Shown in pieces: positions 1-12,975 of a stretch of 64,000 nucleotides of DNA. This DNA is from Rosa chinensis (lineage: Eukaryota; Streptophyta; Magnoliopsida; Rosales; Rosaceae), in the NCBI RefSeq assembly GCF_002994745.2, contig NC_037094.1, positions 67,881,319 through 67,945,318 of the forward strand. The letters are read 5' to 3'. The position numbers and the translations under genes are program-made. The notes beneath the pieces were generated by a model. It saw only the letters and a list, made by a program, of their open reading frames with translations. It was not told the origin of the DNA and did not search any database. Numbering within the stretch: the first letter of the stretch is position 1; each line of letters opens with the position of its first letter.

Positions 1-508
1 ATATATTATTTTTTCATTCTATACGGCCAAATCAAAAGAAGAGAAAGTCTCTTTGCTTTACACATGTGTAAATCCCAACTTTGTCCTCATGGAAAGTAGT
101 ATACTTTGCAAAAGCAGCATATATATGGAATGGAAGCAGCACAAAAAACAAAACATTAACACTGAAAAAGTGTGTAGCATATGCTAAGTGCTGGGAATGA
201 ATCATCCATCCACAAGGGACTGAGGGAGGAAATTAGGATCATAATCATAATCATCCAAGGCAACCAGCAATGCATTCTTTGGTAGAGTTTAGGTGATTAA
301 TCTTATTTATTTGGACCGTCGTTATCCTTATCCACTTAAGTAATCACCTCCCTCTTCCCCGGCAAATATAACAGATGGCAACACATGACTCTGATTGGTT
401 TAAAAAATGATTAATGAAATTGTAGAGCAAACGCCAAGGAGTTTGCGAGAGAGAAAAGCCGAGGAAAGCGACCCAACTGTGACTCTGACCGTGACGGCGA
501 CTGTCCGT

Positions 509-594
509 CATATAAAAGCTGAGAGCCCAGTCCTTGTGGTTGTTCCCGCTCTCACACCTTAACACAAAAACACGAACGAGAAGAGCTCCAGAGA
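509..594 (+). promoter_or_regulatory. Core promoter and 5' leader of the CTP synthase gene
   Basis: A TATA box (TATAAAAG, 511-518) lies about 80 bases before the start codon at 595. A pyrimidine- and CA-rich leader follows it. Position and sequence suit a plant pol II promoter; the transcription start itself is inferred. Confidence 0.6.
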
Positions 595-3500
595 ATGAAG
601 TACGTTCTGGTGACCGGAGGTGTGGTCAGTGGCCTCGGCAAAGGCGTCACTGCCAGCAGCATAGGCGTCGTTCTCAGAGCCTGTGGCCTTCGCGTCACCT
701 GCATCAAAATTGGTTCTCTCCCCTTTCTCTTTCCATCTCTCATAAAAATCTCCATTTTTCTTCAATTAAAAGTTTGTATGACATCCAACAACAACACTCT
801 TGCTTTGCACTTGCATATTCGTAATGGGGGGGGGGGGGTTTCAAGATTGATGCTTTCAGTACCTTTATTTGCCAACAAAACAATTAATCTGCAGATCCCT
901 ACTTGAATACGGATGCCGGTACCATGTCTCCCTTTGAACACGGCGAGGTTTTTGTTCTTGATGATGGTGGAGAGGTATTTTACCCTATTCCTCTTGGCAC
1001 TACTCTTATTATTTGTCCACACATTACTAATTGACCTTAAACTCTATTCTTCATAGGTTGATTTAGACCTGGGTAACTACGAACGCTTCGTAGATGTGAC
1101 TCTTACTAGGGACAACAACATTACGACCGGCAAGATATATCAGGTGCCTCCTATATCTTTTGAATCCCCACATGTCTACTTTTGTTGTTGCTTTTATTAA
1201 ATGTCATCAAAAACTAAACCCTGCAATTTCCTCTTTTTTTTTCTTTTTTTTTTTTGTCTTATCAGTCGGTCCTTGACAAGGAGCGGAGAGGAGATTATCT
1301 TGGAAAGACTGTGCAGGTGATGAAGGACAATCGTATTTTTTGTTATCCTCAATGCTTAAAAGTACTGATGACTGGCTTCCCGTGGTCTTTGAGTGGATGT
1401 AGGTAGTTCCACACATCACCGATGCCATCAAAAATTGGATTGAATCTGTTTCTCTCATTCCTGTGGATGGAAAAGAGGGCCCTGCAGATGTTTGTGTTAT
1501 AGAGTTGGGCGGAACTGTGGGTAAGCAATAGCTAAAACATAAATACATTTGGTGACTCATTATTCTTACTCTTTATCTGCAGCAGATAAAGTTTCTTTCT
1601 TTCTTCTTAGGGGACATTGAATCAATGCCATTCATTGAGGCTCTTCGGCAGTTGTCTTTTTCGGTCGGTAAGGTTTTATACGCTGTTCTTTGAGGGTTTT
1701 GTTGATTCTGTTTATGAGATCATCTCTACATCCACGTACATGCTTGCCTCCCTTGGCTTACTATGTTTGTGTGCTGTGTGATTAAATATTGATCATCCAA
1801 TTGTTGCTCTACTTAAAATGCAGTAAGATCTGATTAGGAATTTTTTTGATTATGGCCTGATATGTAATGAGCATTATGTATAGTTACAGTTTTCTGGTCC
1901 CGGGATGTTATTCTGTGATGAAAATGTCCTATTTGAAAGTAACTTATTATTCTCCGTATAGAGTTGATATGAACTGTCAATTTCTGAAACGACAGTCATT
2001 TGCGACCATTTACTCTTTCTTCAGGGCAAGAAAACTTCTGTCTTATCCATGTGAGCCTGATACCGGTACTGGGTGTTGTAGGAGAGCAAGTAAGATTTTT
2101 CCCTTTGATTATTGGATCTTATGTGTCATTCATTAGCTCCCCCATATTAGATTGTAGTTCTAGAGATCAAATTTAAGTATATTTAAAGAAGAATTTGCTT
2201 CATCCTGTTTTTAGTTGAATATGACTCTTTCTCCGGGTGTGTGTTTGTGTATGCATGCAGAAAACAAAGCCTACACAACATAGTGTGCGGGAGCTAAGAG
2301 CATTAGGCTTGACTCCTCATCTATTAGCATGTCGCTCCGCGCAGGTACCTATTCCCCCATTCTCATTTCTACATTCACACCAAGTGAGATCAGTATTAGG
2401 CCTGAGAATGTTTTCGTTAGTTCCCATTTGAGGTTTTCTTGGAAACCTCATAATGATGTACCTGACTCTCTCTTTGTAAAATATAATGTGGCAACCTCTT
2501 TTTATAATCCAACCCCCCTCCCCTGACTACAAAAAAAAAAAAAAAAAAAAAAAATTATTGTGGAGATGAATCATTGTTTTCCTGGTGACTGTATTGCAGC
2601 CTTTATTGGAAAATACGAAGCAGAAACTTTCACAATTTTGTCATGTTGCAGTAAGTTGTTGCTGAAGTTATTATATTGTGATTTTCTATTTCTGAAATTT
2701 TGAACCAAACTCAGTCTTAGTTTCTTTTTTGGTCTCTTACAGGCTGGTAATATTCTTAATATTCATGATGTTCCAAACATCTGGCATGTCCCTCTCTTAC
2801 TTAGGGTGAGTTTAATAATAACTCTTTGCCTCCTTCGAGGACTAAATACTTCTTTTATGCTTTTACCTAAAATTATTTATTCTAAAGATTCTGTGACACA
2901 CTGCTGTCAGAACCAAAATGCTCATCGGTCGATTCTTCAACAACTTAATTTACTAAGGTAAGCATTTATTGTTTAATTCATTTACATCTAAGTCTTAAAA
3001 TTTTGATAATGGAGGGCTAGCCAGCATCAGCTTGTGGAAAATGGTCCACTGTCATGAGACCATGGCAATTTTTATATGTAGAATTCTGCTTGACTTGGAT
3101 TCTTGAGGTTGATACATATGTTCACTGCTCTCTCTCTCGCTCTCTCTCTGATGATGATGATGGATTCTGTTTATGATGTTGGAACTTTATTGTCATATAG
3201 ACCACAGGAAGCTTGATTGATTTAACTTACTGTGTTCAATTTGCTGTTTCAGCATTGCTACACCTCCTGATTTGAGAGATTGGACCAAGATGGCAGAGAC
3301 TTATGATAATCTCACCAATTCTGTTAGTATTAGATTAGCGATGCTCGCTGGATCATTTTATCATTTTCCCCCCCTGATTCATGAGGATCTTCTGATATTC
3401 GTAGGTCAGGATTGCCATGGTGGGAAAGTATGTTGGCCTCACAGATTCATATCTGTCTGTAGTGAAGGTGTAATTTCTTTTCTTTTCCATTGGAGATGGG

Positions 3501-6089
3501 TTTTAACTCTGGGATTTATTATTAATTATCAATATATCAATTTACTTTATGAATTAGGTGATGTTGTGATTTACTGTGGCTCAGCTCTTTAGATGCTTGT
3601 TACATTACATTTTCTTTTATGAATCATCATGTACATGCTAGTTGCTTTTTGGATGGCTAGCTGGACCAGTGATTGGATTGATTCTTGTATGTCAAAATGT
3701 GGGGTTGTTTAGGTATCCTATCTGAGAGCAATTTGCTGTTTTAGAAAATGATCAATTTAGCTAGATTGTAAGAGACCCCTTTATCTCAAAACACAAAAAA
3801 TGTTTTCAGATTGGTTACGGAACGACTCATAGCTGCCTATCCTTTTGAAAGCTTATTTCTTGCTTGCTGATTTGAAATTTGTAAAAAATATGACCCTCTA
3901 TCGCTGAAATACAATTAGTCAATTATTACTCTAATTTTCTTCTCAGGCCCTTTTGCATGCTTGCATTGCATGTTCTCTAAAGCCAGAAATTGACTGGATT
4001 GCTGCTTCGGACCTTGAAGATGATAGTGCTAAACTGGTACTGATCTGCCTTCAGCTTTTATGCAGAATTTGGTTCACTTTCTTAAACTGGTCTTTTCTTA
4101 AGATTTTCCCTTCTCATACAGACACCAGAAGCACATGCTGCTGCGTGGGAGACTTTAAGGGTATGCTTCATGCTAAATTATGATCCTCTAGCCTGTCCCG
4201 TTCAGGGTCTGGGTTATTATGTCATGATACATAAGGTTGACCAATAAGGAATTGTTATGAGATTCCTCCCCACCCCACCCACCCTTCTTTTTGATGCTGG
4301 GACTCAAAAACTGCCAAATTTGTTGTAGTTTACCAAAGAAGATTTTGGTTTTTGGTTTTTATGGGATGTTTTAGCATTGAATCTCTACTCTTCATTTGCA
4401 GAATGCAGCTTGTGTCTTGGTTCCTGGCGGATTTGGTGATCGTGGTGTACGAGGTATGATCTTGGCTGCAAAATATGCCAGAGAAAACAATGTTCCTTAT
4501 CTTGGGATATGTTTGGGGATGCAGATATCTGTGATTGAGTTTGCTAGAGCTGTAAGTAACATTCTTTCTCTAACATGTTTTCTTCTAATCGTAAGATCAT
4601 ATATCAGCTCTACTTAAACTATTTCTTTTAGGTTTTGGGTCTGGAAAGGGCAGACAGCACCGAGTTTGATGCACAAACACCCAATCCTGTTGTAATTTTC
4701 ATGCCTGAGGTACAAACTTAGGGTGATATTGTCCTCTTCATTTATGAAATACATACGGCTACTACTGTAACGGTTGTCTTATATCTGTCCGTAGGGTTCA
4801 AGAACACATATGGGAAGCACAATGAGATTAGGATCGAGAAGAACACTTTTTCAAACTCCTGATTGCATTACTTCAAAACTGTATGTTCATGGTCCTTTAA
4901 GTTCAATTTTATTAAAAACATAAACGAACAGTTATTGCAAATTTGATTACCTGTTGCATTTATACAAAACAATGCATGTGCCATGTGTTCCCAACTCTTG
5001 CAGTCCAGAAGCACACATGGCACATGCTATTGAAGTCCGATACTTTCTTGCTTGGTTTTTGTGGAAGTCTTTAATGACATTCAGCCTTTACTAGATCACC
5101 TCTTAAGAATTCTGTATTTTGAAGAGTATTCTGCTTAGGATCCACTCTTTTACATGCTTAATATTTTTTATTGCTCTCAATTGCTAGGTACCATAACTCA
5201 AAGTATGTTGATGAACGGCATCGGCATAGATATGAGGTTAGTTGTAAGTTCAGTTCGAGTGGAAACATGATGTTACACAAGGTCACAAGCATATTGTATG
5301 TAGTTGACATGGTCTGATACTCTAATGCAGGTAAACCCAGATGTCATTGGAATTCTTGAAGAAGCTGGCCTAAAATTTGTAGGGAAGGATGACAGCGGAA
5401 GAAGAATGGAGGTGGGTTCTAATCTGGTCTGATGTTTGGCTGCATCGCTTACTTTAACTTGAGCATTTGTCAGAATTTAGTTCTTTATAGTTGCACAAAT
5501 TCCTATTCTTTTATACACTGGAAAGTGTTTTCTTTGAAGACTGGCAATTTACGTGGTTGACGTTAGTGCACCGGTTCTTATATATTAAAAAAAAAAAAAA
5601 AAGTATGTGCACCGGTAAGTTTACTGATTTTCTTTGAAATGGTTTTAAATATTGAAGTTCTGGACTTTTCTCCTCTGCAGATTTTAGAGCTTCCAAGTCA
5701 TCCATTCTATATAGGAGTGCAATTTCATCCAGAATTTAAATCAAGGCCTAGGAGGCCCTCAGCTCTTTTTCTAGGTATCATTCTTAGATGTCATATACTC
5801 AGTTACTCACATTTACCACTATTAACAAAAATAATTCATCAGGGAATTACAATGTACATTAGCTGTATCTCTAATATTTGAACTATAATCAAGATATAGA
5901 GGAGTTTGCATCATGGGCAATACACAATGCTGTTATATCTTAGAAATTTCCTTGTAATAGAAAATTTCTCTTAATTCATTGGATCTCTGCACTTGAGTTG
6001 ACATCTTTGGCATTGCAATTATAGGTCTTATCTTGGCAGCAACAGGGCAGTTGGAAGCGTATCTTAGTGGGAATCAAAGCAATAGTTGA
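595..6089 (+). CDS. CTP synthase (glutamine hydrolysing), 22 exons, complete
   Basis: This enzyme makes CTP from UTP, ATP and glutamine, the last step of de novo pyrimidine nucleotide synthesis, normally in the cytosol. Exons read by eye with GT/AG borders and consistent phase are 595-712, 895-974, 1057-1143, 1266-1316, 1403-1520, 1611-1667, 2025-2089, 2261-2344, 2600-2650, 2743-2805, 2911-2957, 3253-3322, 3405-3467, 3947-4036, 4122-4160, 4402-4551, 4632-4709, 4795-4880, 5188-5236, 5331-5411, 5681-5774 and 6025-6089. They sum to 1686 nt, or 561 aa, usual for plant CTP synthases. The N-terminal amidoligase domain opens with [17 protein letters not shown] (P-loop, residues 8-17). The class-I glutamine amidotransferase domain has its nucleophile in GICLGMQ (Cys about 398) and the His/Glu pair in GVQFHPEF (about 525 and 527). 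No lesion is seen, so the gene looks functional. The isoform number cannot be given. Confidence 0.95.
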
Positions 6090-6898
6090 CAGAATTGAGT
6101 CTCAGTGCATCTGTTCAAGGTATATTGAATGTGACAAGCCCCACATGGAACAAGAAGATCAATTGGCCTTCCGGTTGAGCTGTTTCTGTGTTGTGCCTCT
6201 TTCAGAATAGTTAGGAATGTTCACAAGAACTGTTGGCATAAAATACATAATTTGCTGAAAAGTGCCATTTTGAGGGTTAGCTATTAAGTTCTGCTATCGT
6301 ATTGAACGGTCTGTCTCACTTGAGATAGTGTTGGTATATCGAAGTATAATATTACCAAGGATTAATATAATTATTTTCAATCGCATGGTCTTAACCGTTG
6401 TTTCTCTCGCTTTACACTGTAATCTCCTCTGCTTGAGTTTCTGGATTATGTGTTGTCAGGTTTCTTTTCGAGGCTTTTGACAACTCAAATGAATATACTA
6501 GGATACTAGTTGTCAAATGAAGCCAAGCGGATTTCTTCTTTAACAACAGCTAACAGTCAAGCCATCATGAGCCCTACATAATTTAGTCTCTCATGGATGG
6601 GATCAAAGTATTGGCATTCATTTTGGCCCCATGTTCCTAATCCTATTAGACAGAAAATTGCTCCAAAATTGCATAATGTGTCATTAACAAATACATTGTG
6701 AAAGCTTAGTCATAGAAGGGGGACCAATGAATCTGTTTATTGGAAGGGTAATAGTTTTCTGAACTCCGGTATCTACAAAGTGCCAGTGTCTCTTGCAACA
6801 TACAATGAAACGTAAAAGCGCTTATATAGTACTAAAGAAATAAAACTAGAAGGGCGATAGAGATGAAAATGGAGTGAAAATATTGCACGAAAAGTTGT
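6090..6898. other. Intergenic: CTP synthase 3' region and spacer
   Basis: This holds the presumed 3' UTR of the CTP synthase gene and then AT-rich spacer. The next gene comes from the other strand, so the two converge here. I see no conserved coding frame, tRNA or repeat. Confidence 0.5.
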
Positions 6899-7504
6899 TT
6901 AGTTTGCGCCTCTATTTAACATGTCATTGTACCGTGTGTATGAACTTTGTCTTTGCAGCTTCATTTGCCGATAGAATTTGGCGATGAACTCATCTGCCTT
7001 TCTGTCAACTGCTTCGTCCTCATAATAATTAGCACATGAATAAGCAGCTGTACCATAGTCTTCTGATGATGTTATCCCCTGGTCAAGATCATCACCATCA
7101 TCATCACGATCTTGATCAGAATTTGTAAGGATGCTCTTCCTTCCTTCATCATAATGATCAGAATGAGAGAGATGGTCGTCATCGTCGTGCAGTACTAGTG
7201 GGGGGTTAAGGCAAGGAATGTTGAAGCGCATGGAGGGTGGACGGTGCATTTTGAGATTGAAAAGGGGGGTCTTGTCGAAGGAGAACTCGCGTTCAAAGTA
7301 ATGGATTTGTGGTCTTGATTTTGTTGATGCATTTGTGCCAAGGTGATTCTTAAGGAACTTGGGGACGACCCTCAGTTCCATCATGAGGCGGTGTTTGAAG
7401 ACGCCGCCCTTTCTTGCCCATATAAATGCCATACGCAGCAGCTTCCATGCTCTCTGACCAACACGATCAGCATCACAAATTTTCTTTGCCAGCATTTTCA
7501 CCAA
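6899..7504 (-). CDS. DUF761 (cotton fibre protein-like) protein, 201 aa
   Basis: This is a single-exon frame starting with MVKMLAKKICDADRVGQ. The N-terminal third is basic and aromatic (RAWKLLRMAFIWARK). The middle is rich in Asp, His and Ser. The last ~35 residues carry the DUF761 signature, DRKADEFIAKFYRQMKLQRQ. DUF761 proteins are plant-specific and often annotated as cotton fibre expressed; their biochemical role is not established. A TATA-like stretch (7668-7678, read on the minus strand) lies about 165 bases before the ATG, supporting a real gene. A second DUF761 gene sits at 56182-56811 and ends in nearly the same motif, though the rest of the protein differs. No signal peptide or clear membrane helix is seen. 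Confidence 0.85.
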   Translation of the reverse strand: MVKMLAKKICDADRVGQRAWKLLRMAFIWARKGGVFKHRLMMELRVVPKFLKNHLGTNASTKSRPQIHYFEREFSFDKTPLFNLKMHRPPSMRFNIPCLNPPLVLHDDDDHLSHSDHYDEGRKSILTNSDQDRDDDGDDLDQGITSSEDYGTAAYSCANYYEDEAVDRKADEFIAKFYRQMKLQRQSSYTRYNDMLNRGAN

Positions 7505-8329
7505 ATCGATCGATCTTCAACTCAGTTTGAATTTGTGTTAATAAATAAGACGAATGCTAGCTCACTGATCGAGAGGAACACAAATGCGCTTCAGTATGAT
7601 CGAGCTTGGAGAGATAGATTTTCAGGTGGCTAGTGGTGATGGAGAGAGGAGGCAGCAGAAGTGCCTGTTTATATATGGACATTAATTGGAGAGAGAGTAT
7701 GTCGATCATCTAACTTGTACGCGTTAAAGTGATGTTGCTTTTCTCAAAAAAAAAAAAAAAAGTGATGTTGCTTATCATTGAAATTAAAGAAAGAAAGAGA
7801 GCGAGAGAGAGAGAGGGTTTGGTGCGATGATGATGTGACTGATGGTGTGACTTGTGAGTACTACTCGTTGGGAACACGGCTGTACGCGGCTGGAAAGATA
7901 TTACTAAACATTTGCTAATTTCCAACCAATTACCCAACTGAAATTAAATCCAAATATATATCTACACCCCTTGTTTTTGTTTTGTTTAGGATTCTTAGTG
8001 TATCTCTCTGTATGAAAACATGCTGCTGCAACATGAATAATGTCTTTTTGCCTGCAGCCTTTGAAATCGAGTCTCAGAAACAAACAAATTAAGCATTAGT
8101 TTTGATTTAAAATAATTGAGATTGATTGAAACTGATGGAGATAGTGTGGTAAGTACCATGTGATGTCGTTGCAGTTGTAGCCTGCTAGCTGCTTGCACAA
8201 GCCATAAGGAAGCAGGCTAGCTGTAAATCTCTAAGTTGTATAATGAATAGCTTGCTAGCTTGGCCGCAACTTACTTTATTGGTGGAACAGGAAAAGTTAA
8301 GAGCTATTGCTATAAGAGCTATTGCTATA
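7505..8329. other. Intergenic upstream of the DUF761 gene
   Basis: This contains the TATA region and leader of the minus-strand DUF761 gene, a poly-A tract near 7746-7761 and a GA-rich stretch near 7790-7815. At 8301-8330 a 15-bp unit, GAGCTATTGCTATAA, is repeated twice head to tail. No coding frame has recognisable content. Confidence 0.5.
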
Positions 8330-8789
8330 AGAGCAAGTTCACCTGTAGTCAAGAAAAGTCGAGGTTGAAAAGTCGAGGCGTCGACCAGTCAAGTTACTGT
8401 TTGCTTCCACTGGACATAGGTTTCCACCCGTTTTTTTTTCTTGACCAGTCAAGACTGTTCATATATATATTGGTTATTAATTGTTTGCCGTTGGATCTTC
8501 TGCTTAATTGAAATGGACTGCTGGGATTTCATGACCGTTACCCACCTCTTTCATGCTTGTAGGGTGGAGTGATGATGTCAGCCATGTTATGGCTTGGGCT
8601 GAGCTGGCAGCCCCTCAAACCCAGTTAAAAATTAGTCATGCTGTTGCCTTTTTTTTCGGCCTCAGTCAATAAAAGCCAACAATTGGCTGGGCAAGCTTCA
8701 ACCGGTGAAAGACCCTTTTTCCTTGTGGCCGGACCACATCAGTTTTCCTTGCTGGAGCCCGGGCAAACCAACACCGGTGGACTTGCTCT
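8330..8789. mobile_element. Candidate MITE (non-autonomous DNA transposon)
   Basis: The ends form an imperfect terminal inverted repeat: AGAGCAAGTTCACC at 8330-8343 and GGTGGACTTGCTCT at 8776-8789. The ~460-bp interior has no coding content. I could not fix a clean target duplication, so superfamily and exact borders are open. Confidence 0.45.
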
Positions 8790-10329
8790 AAGCCTATAAC
8801 TCCATAAACTTTATTTGATAACTTATAGTATAAGCTATATACTTTGTAATTAATAACGTATAAATCCAAATGTCCGATCCAACTCTAGGATGATTTCCTG
8901 GTGGTGGGCATGGAGACTAATTTCCAAAATTGGCGCACCATTCGACTGATGAAGCGCTGCCGTTCGAACTGTCCATATACAACATCTTCGTGGTTTGCAA
9001 TCCGCATAATCGTCGAAACTTACCTAGATCTAGGTGTACATTCGCATATGAATAGCACTCAAACGTAGGTCCGAATAATTTACTAACGAAAACTATTTAT
9101 TCTTAAAAGCGAGACCAGCTAGCTGGCTAGGTTGGAAATTAATTTATTGTATTATTTGAATATCTTTAGGTATGAAATGAAGGGAAATGAAGGCCAGCTA
9201 AGCTAGCTAGTTTGAAAAGAACAAGTCAATGTTCACCAACATAAACTATGTACAATCAATCCACGCGGGCACACAATATATGAAATATTACAAATGCAGA
9301 GCACTTGCTAAATCTACTTCCAGGAAGGTTCCCTGAAATTGATCTCATGGCATGGAAGCCCCGTTGCCCCACTCACTGTACCAGAAATTCATACAATTAT
9401 TTCCCAGAAAAGTGATAAAGCTACCTGCAGCCTTTCCCAAAGACTTTGTAGAATCTTATCAAGTAAACGTCTACCGAGAAGCATTTCAACATCAAAAGGA
9501 AGATAATCCGAAGCTCGCTCGATGACCCTCGACCGATCAGTACTGTTGTTCATATACGTGTCGTGTGAGCCAGACTGGTTAATTAATCAAGAGGTCGGTA
9601 TGCGATCCAGATCACCTGGTCAGCAACTAATCAGGGATCATTTGCACACTTACCGTCCGATTGAAATCAGACGGTCAAATCGGAACTGGGTCAGTATGTT
9701 GTTTCATGGAAAGTCCTACTAATTATAAGTTTATAAACGTTTGGCGGGGACCTTTACAGCTCTACTAATCATTAGGTCCAACATCGATCAATTTCTAATT
9801 GTTATGTGAATCTATATTACTAACACGCCATGCATTAATTCTTCACTCAAAACTTGTTTAATTGCCCGTCTCCTTGGGCGCCTCACGGTTAATTCCTTGT
9901 GGCCTAAAGTCATCTAATTAGGCCGTGAATGTGTCAAAGCTTGGTGCTTCGTTTTGTTCATAGTTTGTTAATGGTTTCTTAATTTTAGCGTATGCTTTAT
10001 GGTTTTCAATGGCCCATTCCAAAAAGTTAGGCCGATGATTAATCTCTCTGATGCAAAAACTAATATTTGTTGTAGAATGAGAGTATTTGAGAGAGGACTT
10101 GTGTGTTTCTTCATTGATAATAGAGATTTTTATATAGAGGGGTAAGGTGGTGTTTGTTACATGGGATTGGACATCCTTATCTGGTCTAATCCCAGTTATC
10201 CCATATTTGGCAGCAAGGAGGACAATTTGTAATGAGACTCCACAGTCCCAACAGCAGACTCAACACCTTCTACCATAAACCCACCAAAAACCATGGGATT
10301 GTGCAAGCCTCCTTCTACTCCACTATTCA

Positions 10330-10332
<3 letters not shown>
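8790..10332. other. Intergenic spacer, AT-rich
   Basis: I see no gene with recognisable content. The stretch around 10078-10145 (GAGAG-rich, TCATTGATAA) resembles the tail of a copia-type LTR, but no partner or PBS was found, so it is not called. Confidence 0.4.
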
Positions 10333-10377
<45 letters not shown>

Positions 10378-10385
10378 CCCCCCCC
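10333..10385. repeat. CT microsatellite followed by a C run
   Basis: About 20 CT dinucleotides (10334-10375) are followed by about ten Cs. Long dipeptide frames reading through this are artefacts of the repeat. Confidence 0.9.
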
Positions 10386-10456
10386 AATTTCATTTCGGAT
10401 CAGTCACTGGGCAAATCGCAGTCTCCATCTGCCAGTCCAACCCCCAATTTTCTAGG

Positions 10457-11175
10457 TTCGAAATCATCTGCGGGTTGGTGATTTACAGACTCTACAAGTT
10501 GATCTTCTCCAACGGTGACGACGTCTTGGGTGTCGAGACCTCTGATTCTACTGCTCTATTCGCCATCGCTGACAGGCTCGCTAAGCTCTATGATGGCGAC
10601 AAGGTCTCCGTTGGCCTCCGGATCCCCGACACCGATACCGCTTCCCCTAAGCAAATCGATTTGGTTCTCAAAGGGTAATCCAAATTCTTCTTTTCTTTTT
10701 CAATTTGGGCCAATTCACTAATATCTATTATCTACTATAACAATTAAGGGAGGCAGTGGTGATAGCCGTCAAGAACTTGTCAGGATTCATCTCCGTTAAG
10801 CCCGGTGGCAGTTGGGGTTTTTGAGAGCATCACTAAGCACAAAGCAGACCAGCATCCTGATACTGTCAGTCACTCCAACTCTTCACTCTTCACTCTTCTC
10901 TCTGCTACCATGCTAATTATCAACTATCTTGACTAATTGTATTTCTACTTGCATATTCAGACCAAGACCAAGACAAAGATGAAGATGAAGCTCAGATTCA
11001 GACCAAATCTGAGATGATTGCTATCCTGGGGAAGGGTTTTGATGGAGTCGGAGAGTCTTTCTTCGCTTCCGGAGTGGAACTTCACCAAGATTTTGAGGAA
11101 CTTCACAGGAACGCTTATCTGGAGATGATTAAACTCTCGAAGAAGTTTGCAGCATTGAAGAGGAAGTATCAATGA
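10457..11175 (+). pseudogene. NERD-domain protein fragment, frameshifted
   Basis: Segment 10457-10674 reads FEIICGLVIYRL and continues to SPKQIDLVLK. After a plausible intron, 10749-10860 reads EAVVIAVKNLSGFISVKPGG. The pattern 'D-x-V-L ... E-x-V-V-I-x-V-K-N' followed by a Gly-rich turn resembles plant NERD (nuclease-related domain) proteins. At about 10811-10822 the frame breaks into a TGA while an adjacent frame carries on (ESITKHKADQHPD), which points to a one-base indel. A third block, 10961-11175, encodes a charged helix-prone segment ending EMIKLSKKFAALKRKYQ. No ATG fits the N-terminus: the expected start is replaced by TTC GAA after a CT microsatellite. I read this as a truncated, decayed gene copy; the family call is from memory of the domain pattern. 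Confidence 0.5.
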
Positions 11176-12673
11176 TAGTCCTGTCATCACCAAACATGAG
11201 TCAAGTGCTAGAATAGCATAAGCCCTGCTAGAGGAGTCCTGGACTCTTATAGAAATTAAGGTGGGCAATGACAGTCCTGTGTAACAAACGCGTCCTAAGA
11301 GTATAAAGATTATATAATATTACAAGTAATTTTATTTTGAAAAACGATAAGAAATCTATGATTAAATCTACTCTCCCTATTACATAAGAAAACATATTTT
11401 TGTTTGGACTAGTCACACCCAAAACTAGGTTAACTGTAACATTTCCCCAGTGACATGTCATGTCACGTCAATGACGTTTTTTAAGTTGCCTCATTACAAA
11501 CCATGTTAAGTAACAAAAATCATTTGCGACAAAAATAACCTTGGTCGAAGAGGAAAATTAAAGAGTACAAGATGCCTCACATTTCGAGAATACCCTGTAG
11601 GCATCAAATTTCCCCCTGATGCCAACGTCTCCCTTTGATTTTCGTTAGATCGTGGGGAGCTTGGATACTTTTCGTAGACTAATACTATGCACATTTTCCT
11701 CGAAATGTGGTCTAGATAATGATTTAGTAAATAAATCTACCACATTATCCTCAGATCGAACTTGATTCACTTCGATATTGAGGAGGACTTACTGTTGCTG
11801 ATTATAGAAGAACTTTGGCGATATATGTTTGGTGTTGTTGCCTTTGATGAAACCTTGCTTCATTTTGTTCAATGCAAGCGACACTATTCTCATTTATGCA
11901 TGTAGGTTCATCTGTGGTCGACTTCAAACCACATGTACTTTGAATATGAGTAATTATGAATTTAAGACATACGCATTCACGAACTGTTTAGTGAAGAGTA
12001 ATAATCTATGCATGATTCAAAGAAATAGCGATGAGAGTTTGTTGATTACACGCATTTATATGCATGTAATTGTGTCTAAAACACTAGAATTAAGATAATC
12101 CTCAAGTCAATTATTATGTAATTAATCCATTTTAATTTATCTTGTAGTAAATAAGCAGAGTTGTGAATTTCAGAAGAAGTGGCGCGAAATTGGAGCAAAT
12201 TGGAATTTTCTGACAAAACGATAAAATAGTTGATGTCGGTCAATTATGGTCAGCGCTAACAAGAGAGCGGAACTTCACTGGTCATGATGTTGTGTGCGGA
12301 AGTTTTAATTGAAGAAAATGAGGTTGGATTAATTAATCAGTGATTTAATTAATTAATCAAACCATTTGATTAATTAATCAAACTCACTTTCAGTCATCAC
12401 GTGCAGCATGCCACTAGTAATTTAAACAACAGTTGTTTAATTAGCTTTAGGCAATTCAAGGCCAACACGTGGCAATTATCCATGTTTCTTTCATTCACAA
12501 CCTGATCCCTTTATTTTCATTTTTCCACCGCACAAACCCATGGCCTTCAGATCCTTTTCCATTTCTTTTTGTTTTGTTTTGTTTTTTTTTTTTTTTTTTT
12601 GGGACCAAAACGACGGCGTCCATCCCCTTATCCTCTCTCTTCGAGCACACACTGCCGATATATATATTCGAGA
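11176..12673. other. Intergenic spacer
   Basis: AT-rich sequence with stop-broken frames. The stretch 11560-12100 vaguely resembles a decayed copia pol on the minus strand but has no intact motif, so it is not called. A T run is present near 12583-12600. Confidence 0.35.
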
Positions 12674-12975
12674 GAATTTTAAGAACAGTACATGAACTTA
12701 AGGCCACTCCGAATTTTAGTGCCTAACGTTTATATAACTCAAAATAAGTACATGAACTTTTAATCCCGACCCAGTTTTCATACATGTCGTCACTAACACC
12801 GTTAACATCTATGCCACGTGGCATATTAATAAGGCATAGGTGTTAACGGTGTTAGTGACGGCATGTATGAAAACTGGGTCGGGATTAAAAGTTCATGTAC
12901 TTATTTTGGGTTATATAAACGTTGGGCACCAAAATTCGGAGTGGTCTTAAGTTCATGTACTGTTCTTGATAATTT
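12674..12975. mobile_element. Foldback/MITE element, nearly perfect ~140-bp inverted repeat
   Basis: The left arm starts AGAACAGTACATGAACTTAA (about 12680) and runs to about 12825. The right arm is its reverse complement and ends near 12968 (GTTCATGTACTGTTCT). Only a handful of differences separate the arms across ~140 bp, and the central loop is about 15-20 bp (ACGTGGCATATTAATAA). Flanks share GA(G/T)AATTT, possibly a degraded target duplication. There is no coding content. Mutator-type foldback is most likely; the superfamily is not proven. Confidence 0.75.

Noticed and set aside
10196..10481. Open frames running through the CT microsatellite (Ser-Leu and Arg-Glu runs)
   Set aside because: Translations of a simple repeat with no domain on either side.
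11506..12098. Possible decayed copia pol between the NERD fragment and the foldback
   Set aside because: Only vague residue-level resemblance; no catalytic box could be pointed to.
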